A stretch of 64,000 nucleotides of DNA. Origin: Porphyromonadaceae bacterium W3.11. GTDB lineage: Bacteria > Bacteroidota > Bacteroidia > Bacteroidales > Porphyromonadaceae. Position numbers and translations under genes: made by a program. Under the pieces are notes generated by a model. It ran no database searches, was not told the origin of the DNA, and saw only the letters and a program-made list of their open reading frames with translations. Below, in pieces: positions 59,067 through 64,000 of this stretch. Each line of letters opens with the position of its first letter. Position 1 is the stretch's first letter. The stretch is taken from NCBI GenBank assembly GCA_030434245.1, contig JAUISX010000002.1, positions 478,375 to 542,374 of the forward strand. Direction: 5' to 3'.

Positions 59067-60343
59067 TTGCGAAGATTTCTGCAACAGCCAATCTCGGGGG
59101 TACACTTGGCTACAACTTTAGGAAAGTGGAGCAGATGGAGGCTACTGTACTATTGGCAAATGGACTCTATCAGCAGAGTGGTCAGCCCTACACGATGGAG
59201 CAGGTTTTGGAGGATATGCAGTTGGCTATTCCAGATAGGTGCAGAACGAAGAAGGTGGTCTTTCACTGTTCGCTCAATCCACACCCTGATGAGCATCTGG
59301 ACGATGATACTTTGAGGGCGATTGCCCAGGAGTATATGGAGGAGCTGGGGTATGGGGAGCAACCTTATATCGTCTTCAAGCACTCGGACATCGCTCGAGA
59401 GCATATCCACATCGTTTCACTTCGAGTGGATAGCGGGGGACAAAAGGTAAACGACAGATTTGAAAAGTGGCGAAGTAAGCGGATTACTACTGCCTTAGAA
59501 GAGAAGTATAGTCTGATATCGAGCTCTAAGAAGTCAGTAAAAGAGGAGAAACCTGCATTGCCTATGGCGGTGGATATAAATCAAGGGGATATCAAGCAAC
59601 AGATAGAGGGTGTGATGCAGTTTGTACTGAAGCATTACACTTTTCAATCGCTTGGTGAACTCAATGCAGCACTTGCCCCATATCAACTGAGTGCTGAAGA
59701 GGTAAAGCGGGAGTATCGAGGCAAACAGTATGATGGCGTGGTTTATGCTCCAACAGATAGCAAGGGTAATAAAGTAGGAACACCAATACATGCTTCAGAG
59801 ATTGGGAGAGGTGTGGGGTATGATGCTCTAGAGAGGCGAATGGAGCAGTCTAAGTCTTTAATTGCTACACACCTTGGAACTGTGCGTGGTCGTCTCTTGG
59901 AGGTGATGCGCTCATCTCCTCAGACGATAGAGGAGCTTCAGAAAGGATTAAAGCAGGTCGGTTTGCGAGCTTTTATCCGAAAAAATGAGGGCGGACGGCT
60001 CTATGGCATCACCTGTATAGACGACAAGGAGGGTATTGTAGTCAATGGCTCACGCTTAGGAAAAGGCTACTCTGCTAATGTCTTTAATACTTACTTTGCT
60101 AATCCAGCTCTCAATCCTTTTCTCAATGAGACTCTATACCGCATTCCTTTAGCCCCTAACCCTCCTATGGAGGACTTAATCAATGAAAATCCCCCTTTAG
60201 GGGGCTGGGAGGAGAGTGATGTAATAGGAGAACTAATTGATGAGCTACCAGTAAATAGAGGTAACGATGATTGGAAGGAGGCAGCTTGGCAACGCAAACT
60301 CCGCCGTCAGAATCGTCCTCGCTTAAAGGGTAAGAGAAGATAA
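59063..60343 (+). CDS. mobB: Relaxase MobB
   Basis: This 426-aa relaxase has the N-terminal signature MIAKISATANLGGTLGYNFR. The histidine motif EHIHIVSLRVDSGGQKVNDR follows, where the histidines bind the metal for cleaving oriT. The C-terminal half is helical (LNAALAPYQLSAEEVKREYR). The CCCCCTTTAGGGGG repeat is inside the gene at 60191-60204, encoding NPPLGG. It nicks oriT and leads DNA into the recipient. Confidence 0.9.
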   Translation: MIAKISATANLGGTLGYNFRKVEQMEATVLLANGLYQQSGQPYTMEQVLEDMQLAIPDRCRTKKVVFHCSLNPHPDEHLDDDTLRAIAQEYMEELGYGEQPYIVFKHSDIAREHIHIVSLRVDSGGQKVNDRFEKWRSKRITTALEEKYSLISSSKKSVKEEKPALPMAVDINQGDIKQQIEGVMQFVLKHYTFQSLGELNAALAPYQLSAEEVKREYRGKQYDGVVYAPTDSKGNKVGTPIHASEIGRGVGYDALERRMEQSKSLIATHLGTVRGRLLEVMRSSPQTIEELQKGLKQVGLRAFIRKNEGGRLYGITCIDDKEGIVVNGSRLGKGYSANVFNTYFANPALNPFLNETLYRIPLAPNPPMEDLINENPPLGGWEESDVIGELIDELPVNRGNDDWKEAAWQRKLRRQNRPRLKGKRR

Positions 60344-60485
60344 TGGTTTGTGCGTGCCTTGACATTGCAGAGCAGGTGCAGTGCAAGGCGATAAGAGTGA
60401 GGCTGAAGGGAGCATACAAAGGTATGTGACCAAAGTCAAATCTCGCAAGCAACGCAGTAATGTACCTGCTATACGATGTCAAGAT

Positions 60486-62489
60486 ATGGGACAAGAAGAT
60501 GATTTGAGAGGCTTAGGCAAAGTGATGGACTTTATGAGGGGGATTTCTATTCTCTTCGTCATCATCAACTGCTACTGGTTTTGCTATGAGGCATTTCGCG
60601 AGTGGCACTTCACCATCAGTGTGGTAGATACCATTCTGATGAACTTTCAGAGGACGACGGGGCTATTCAACTCAATACTCTGGACGAAGCTCTTTAGTGT
60701 GCTGTTCCTTGGACTTTCATGCTTGGGAACACGAGGAGTTAAGGAGGAGAAAATTACTTGGGCTAAGATTTGGACGGTATTAGCCATTGGATTTGTATTC
60801 TTCTTCCTTAATTGGTGGCTATTAGCTCTGCTCTTTAGTAGTGTAGGGAATGCTTCACTTTATATCTTCACACTCTCTGTCGGATATATTTGCCTACTGA
60901 TGGGTGGAGTCTGGATGAGCAGATTGCTAAAGAACAACCTAATGGACGATGTCTTCAACATCGAGAATGAGAGCTTTCAGCAGGAGACTAGGCTAATGAC
61001 CAATGAGTATTCGGTCAATCTGCCCACTCGTTTCTATTACAAGAAGAAATGGAACAATGGTTGGATCAACATCGTTAACCCATTTCGTGCTTCTATGGTG
61101 CTGGGGACTCCCGGGTCGGGTAAGTCGTATGCAATTGTCAATAACTACATCAAGCAACAGATTGAGAAAGGTTTTGCTATGTATATCTACGACTATAAGT
61201 TCCCCGACCTTTCGGAGATTGCTTACAATCACCTGCTCAATCACATTGATGCTTACCCACTGAAACCGCAGTTCTTCGTGATTAACTTCGATGACCCTCG
61301 CAAGTCGCATCGCTGCAATCCTATCAATCCTGCTTTTATGACGGACATCTCGGATGCGTATGAGAGTGCCTATACCATTATGCTTAACCTCAACCGAACT
61401 TGGATACAGAAGCAGGGAGACTTCTTTGTGGAGTCACCAATCATCCTACTCGCTGCTATCATCTGGTATCTGAAGATTTACGAGAATGGAAAGTACTGCA
61501 CCTTTCCACACGCAATTGAGTTCCTCAATCGACCCTATGCTCAGATATTCCCGATACTGACTTCATACGATGAGCTTGCTAACTACCTCTCTCCCTTTAT
61601 GGACGCTTGGGAGGGTGGAGCTCAAGACCAGTTGCAAGGACAGATAGCCAGTGCCAAGATACCACTCTCTCGCATGATTTCTCCAGCACTCTACTGGGTG
61701 ATGACTGGTGATGATTTCTCACTTGACATCAATAACCCAAAAGAGCCAAAAGTATTAGTGGTGGGTAATAATCCCGACCGTCAAAACATCTACTCTGCAG
61801 CTCTTGGTCTGTACAATAGCCGCATCGTAAAGCTCATCAATAAGAAGCACCAGCTGAAGAGTTCAGTGATTATAGATGAGTTGCCAACCATCTACTTTCG
61901 TGGACTGGATAACCTTATCGCCACAGCCCGAAGTAACAAAGTGGCAGTGTGTTTGGGATTTCAGGACTTCTCCCAGCTCACCCGTGACTATGGGGATAAG
62001 GAAAGCAAGGTGATACAAAACACGGTGGGCAATGTATTCAGTGGTCAAGTAGTAGGAGAAACAGCTAAGACTCTCTCAGAGCGTTTTGGTAAAGCACTCC
62101 AGAAACGCCAGTCTATGACCATCAACCGCAACGATAAGTCCACCTCTATCTCCACACAGATGGATAGCCTTATCCCTGCCTCCAAAATTAGTAACCTCAC
62201 GCAAGGGATGTTTGTAGGTGCTGTCTCCGACAACTTTGATGAGCGTATAGAGCAGAAGATATTCCACGCTGAGATAGTGGTAGACTCCGCAAAGGTCTCT
62301 GCTGAAATGAAGCAATACCAGCCAATCCCCGAAATAGCCACTTTCCAAAACGAAGATGGCTCCGATAATCTCCAAGAGACCATAGAAGCCAACTATAAGC
62401 GTGTCAAACAAGAAGTGCTATTCCTCGTTGACAGTGAAATTACCCGCATCAAATCCGACCCTTTACTCGCTCACCTCATCAAAGAGTAA
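60486..62489 (+). CDS. mobC: Coupling protein MobC (TraG/VirD4-like)
   Basis: This 667-aa protein has N-terminal membrane segments (MRGISILFVIINCYWFCYEA, ILFVFFLNWWLLALLF-like, SVGYICLLMGGVWMSRL). The ATPase has Walker A VLGTPGSGKSYAIVN near residue 203 and Walker B SVIIDELPTIYFRGL near residue 460. It links the relaxosome to the transfer channel. The ATG at 60486 (MGQEDDLRGLGKVMDFM) is used; the frame from 60381 has an unlikely start. Confidence 0.9.
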   Translation: MGQEDDLRGLGKVMDFMRGISILFVIINCYWFCYEAFREWHFTISVVDTILMNFQRTTGLFNSILWTKLFSVLFLGLSCLGTRGVKEEKITWAKIWTVLAIGFVFFFLNWWLLALLFSSVGNASLYIFTLSVGYICLLMGGVWMSRLLKNNLMDDVFNIENESFQQETRLMTNEYSVNLPTRFYYKKKWNNGWINIVNPFRASMVLGTPGSGKSYAIVNNYIKQQIEKGFAMYIYDYKFPDLSEIAYNHLLNHIDAYPLKPQFFVINFDDPRKSHRCNPINPAFMTDISDAYESAYTIMLNLNRTWIQKQGDFFVESPIILLAAIIWYLKIYENGKYCTFPHAIEFLNRPYAQIFPILTSYDELANYLSPFMDAWEGGAQDQLQGQIASAKIPLSRMISPALYWVMTGDDFSLDINNPKEPKVLVVGNNPDRQNIYSAALGLYNSRIVKLINKKHQLKSSVIIDELPTIYFRGLDNLIATARSNKVAVCLGFQDFSQLTRDYGDKESKVIQNTVGNVFSGQVVGETAKTLSERFGKALQKRQSMTINRNDKSTSISTQMDSLIPASKISNLTQGMFVGAVSDNFDERIEQKIFHAEIVVDSAKVSAEMKQYQPIPEIATFQNEDGSDNLQETIEANYKRVKQEVLFLVDSEITRIKSDPLLAHLIKE

Positions 62490-62517
62490 ATATGCAGTAA
62501 ATGAAAACGAAATTAAT

Positions 62518-64000
62518 TTAGAGCTTTATTCCTTGTTCTTGGCTTTGCAGCACATTACCTATGCCTATTTTTTCCTTGGTATGCTTACGAATAGTGTAGC
62601 GGAGAAGAATCCAAGGTCGGAAACCAAGGTCTGTCTGCCTATTCCAGTTGTAAGATTTGAAGGAGCCAGTCTCCGAGAAGGTTTCAGTCGTCAGAGCACC
62701 AGTAAAGTTTTGCAGAGCCACGGCAATATAAAAGTCAGGAGTGATATTATAATTAACCTGTAATTGTGCAAAGGTGGGTCTAAAATACTGAGTTCTAGAC
62801 TGAGGAGTATAGCTATACTTTTGCCAGCTAATATCAGCACCAAACATCCACTTACCCTTGTACCACCACACACCAGCATTGACTAGGGGCATAGTCTTTA
62901 CCTCTTGCCCCTCAAAGTAGTAGCGATTTTGTCCACCTCCTACATAAGCGTAGCTCAAACCATCCCTAAAGTTATAGTTAATGTTTGCTCCCCAATATAA
63001 GAAGTCAAACTTCCCGTCATTCTGATAAGTGTTGACCCGAACTCCTTGATCAATATAGGAGTATGGGGTAATCCTATCAGTATAATGATTATAGGTAACG
63101 GTCAGAGGAGTGAGGAAGAATCGCCCCAATCTAAGCCTATAATTGAGCCCTACTGTATGCATCTGCTCAGGCATGAGCAGGTGATTACCTCGTGTAACTA
63201 CTAGAGGGTCACTAGAAGTGTTGTAGGGATTAAGTTGTCCTACACTTGGGCTGGTATTAGTCAGATTATAATTGAGACGAATAGTGTTCTTCTTATCAAT
63301 CACATAGTTGCCAGAAACAGCAAACCTTGGTCTCCAGTAGCTGTTTTTCTCGCCACCCGCATCAAGCCAAATACCCTCCAATCCAGCCGAAAGCATATAA
63401 TTGAGCTTTCCTATTTTGCTTGAGAAAGAGGCGTAGAAGTATTCGTCAAATCGCCGATGATTAAAGATAGGCAATTGCTCACTCACCTGCTCGATCTTAT
63501 CATTGATCCACCGTGTATTACTTCCGATATCAATACTACTTCCACTTTCCAACTGCTTAGTGTAGTTGACCTCAAGATTCATAGAGGAGCGCTGATTGTC
63601 GTATTCAAATAGGTACTTATTCTCTACCCCTCTACTATACGCCTCTATGTGGTCGCCATCAAGTTTATTACGATTCTTATTGTACCAGTATCTCGCCTGC
63701 AACTGAGATTTGTCCTTAAAGTCGTGCTGGTAAAATAGACCTCCCGTTAGGATATAGCTATTATCTACACTATTAGATGATAGAGTAAAAGGAGTTTCTA
63801 CTGCTTGTCTTAGCGTTCCTGCTCCACTCATTTCACTCCAATCCTTCTTCTTATTGCCATAAAACTGGGCTGTCATATAGTCCCTCTCCCCAATCTGCCA
63901 TTTGAGGATTAGGTCACCATTCACGCCACGGTTATTGACTAAAGAAGCGCCCTTGCTAGCTTTGTGAAAATCAGTATCCTCCTGCCATTGCTCATAGTCG
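62518..64000 (-). CDS. Outer-membrane beta-barrel / TonB-dependent receptor, C-terminal part (5' end outside window)
   Basis: The frame is open to the window edge, so the GTG at 63924 is unlikely to be the start. About 490 residues of alternating strands are present (FYGNKKKDWSEMSGAGTLRQ; LQARYWYNKNRNKLDGDHIE; YNLTNTSPSVGQLNPYNTSS), as in TonB-dependent barrels with a carboxypeptidase-like start. It ends with LLRYTIRKHTKEKIG, a short tail after the last strand. It lies 28 bases beyond the mobC stop and convergent to it. It may be a host gene flanking the element or cargo. Confidence 0.7.
   Translation of the reverse strand, partial: DYEQWQEDTDFHKASKGASLVNNRGVNGDLILKWQIGERDYMTAQFYGNKKKDWSEMSGAGTLRQAVETPFTLSSNSVDNSYILTGGLFYQHDFKDKSQLQARYWYNKNRNKLDGDHIEAYSRGVENKYLFEYDNQRSSMNLEVNYTKQLESGSSIDIGSNTRWINDKIEQVSEQLPIFNHRRFDEYFYASFSSKIGKLNYMLSAGLEGIWLDAGGEKNSYWRPRFAVSGNYVIDKKNTIRLNYNLTNTSPSVGQLNPYNTSSDPLVVTRGNHLLMPEQMHTVGLNYRLRLGRFFLTPLTVTYNHYTDRITPYSYIDQGVRVNTYQNDGKFDFLYWGANINYNFRDGLSYAYVGGGQNRYYFEGQEVKTMPLVNAGVWWYKGKWMFGADISWQKYSYTPQSRTQYFRPTFAQLQVNYNITPDFYIAVALQNFTGALTTETFSETGSFKSYNWNRQTDLGFRPWILLRYTIRKHTKEKIGIGNVLQSQEQGIKL

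Larger units (their letters stand above)
36154..62489. mobile_element. Integrative conjugative element of the CTnDOT type (boundaries uncertain)
   Basis: A tyrosine integrase at one side, a tra operon (VirB4-like, TraA-TraQ order) and mobA, mobB and mobC define a conjugative element. The left limit is probably between tRNA-Asp and the integrase. The right limit may be at 62490-62518 or outside the window. It contains two insertion sequences and a DGR. Because two integrases (one broken) are present, the region may be a composite of two elements. Confidence 0.6.

Noticed and set aside
60180..60494. Minus-strand ORFs over the mobB end
   Set aside because: They are shadows; the mobB and mobC frames explain the coding potential.
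36361..62489. Intact reverse transcriptase for the DGR elsewhere in the window
   Set aside because: No ORF has the YxDD or preceding RT motifs; only the C-terminal remnant was found.
1..64000. CRISPR array
   Set aside because: No set of regularly spaced identical repeats of 24-40 bases was seen; the repeats noted are phage ends, DGR copies and short words.

Overview
The window looks like a Bacteroidales chromosome, most likely Porphyromonas or a close relative. The evidence is the Bacteroidetes promoter signature (-33 TTTG, -7 TAnnTTTG), the near absence of Shine-Dalgarno sequences, a CTnDOT-type tra/mob set, and house-keeping genes (dgt, ftsK, a lolA-like gene, trxB) at the left edge. The species cannot be fixed from this stretch.

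Layout. (1) 1-4836: host genes, all on +. (2) About 4849-35802: a complete-looking Mu-like transposable siphophage. Its ends carry inverted copies of a putative transposase-binding motif (ACGAAAAGTACA) and are bracketed by the direct repeat TTATATGTA. The right end (low coordinates) carries the tail genes. A minus-strand late block (protease/scaffold, capsid, lysis genes, HU-like protein, tail chaperone with a probable -1 frameshift, tape measure, baseplate and fibre) diverges from a plus-strand late block (terminase, gp36-like, portal fused to MuF and a toxin-like tail, gpG-like, tail terminator-like). The early block on - runs from a regulator through MuA- and MuB-like proteins to gp16-like and DUF3164 proteins and a serine recombinase. 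A divergent S24 repressor faces the early promoter. Behind the repressor is a three-gene cargo operon (STAS+HATPase, STAS-like DUF4325, membrane protein), a candidate lysogen-expressed defence or signalling system. (3) 35853-36087: host tRNA-Asp with promoter and terminator. (4) 36154 onward: an integrative conjugative element with a tyrosine integrase preceded by six TGCTACA arm-like sites, a DUF1896 gene, and a second integrase cut off by a decayed IS4-family copy.

(5) 40583-44669: the most striking part, a diversity-generating retroelement (DGR) on -. A template repeat full of AAC codons (40733-40856) matches three variable repeats inside one 883-aa lipoprotein made of three FGE-sulfatase/C-type-lectin-like domains. 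Differences fall mostly on template adenines (41 of 50 substitutions counted by eye in the core). An HRDC accessory gene is present, but the reverse transcriptase survives only as a C-terminal remnant of about 79 codons joined to the HRDC gene, so the element looks frozen unless served in trans. (6) 44914-46753: an IS1182-type element whose transposase has an early amber stop.

(7) 46787-58079: the tra operon on - (traA to traQ order, with no traH or traP seen). (8) 58080-62489: an AT-rich repeat region, then mobA, mobB and mobC on +. (9) 62518 to the end: the C-terminal part of an outer-membrane beta-barrel/TonB-type receptor, running off the window.
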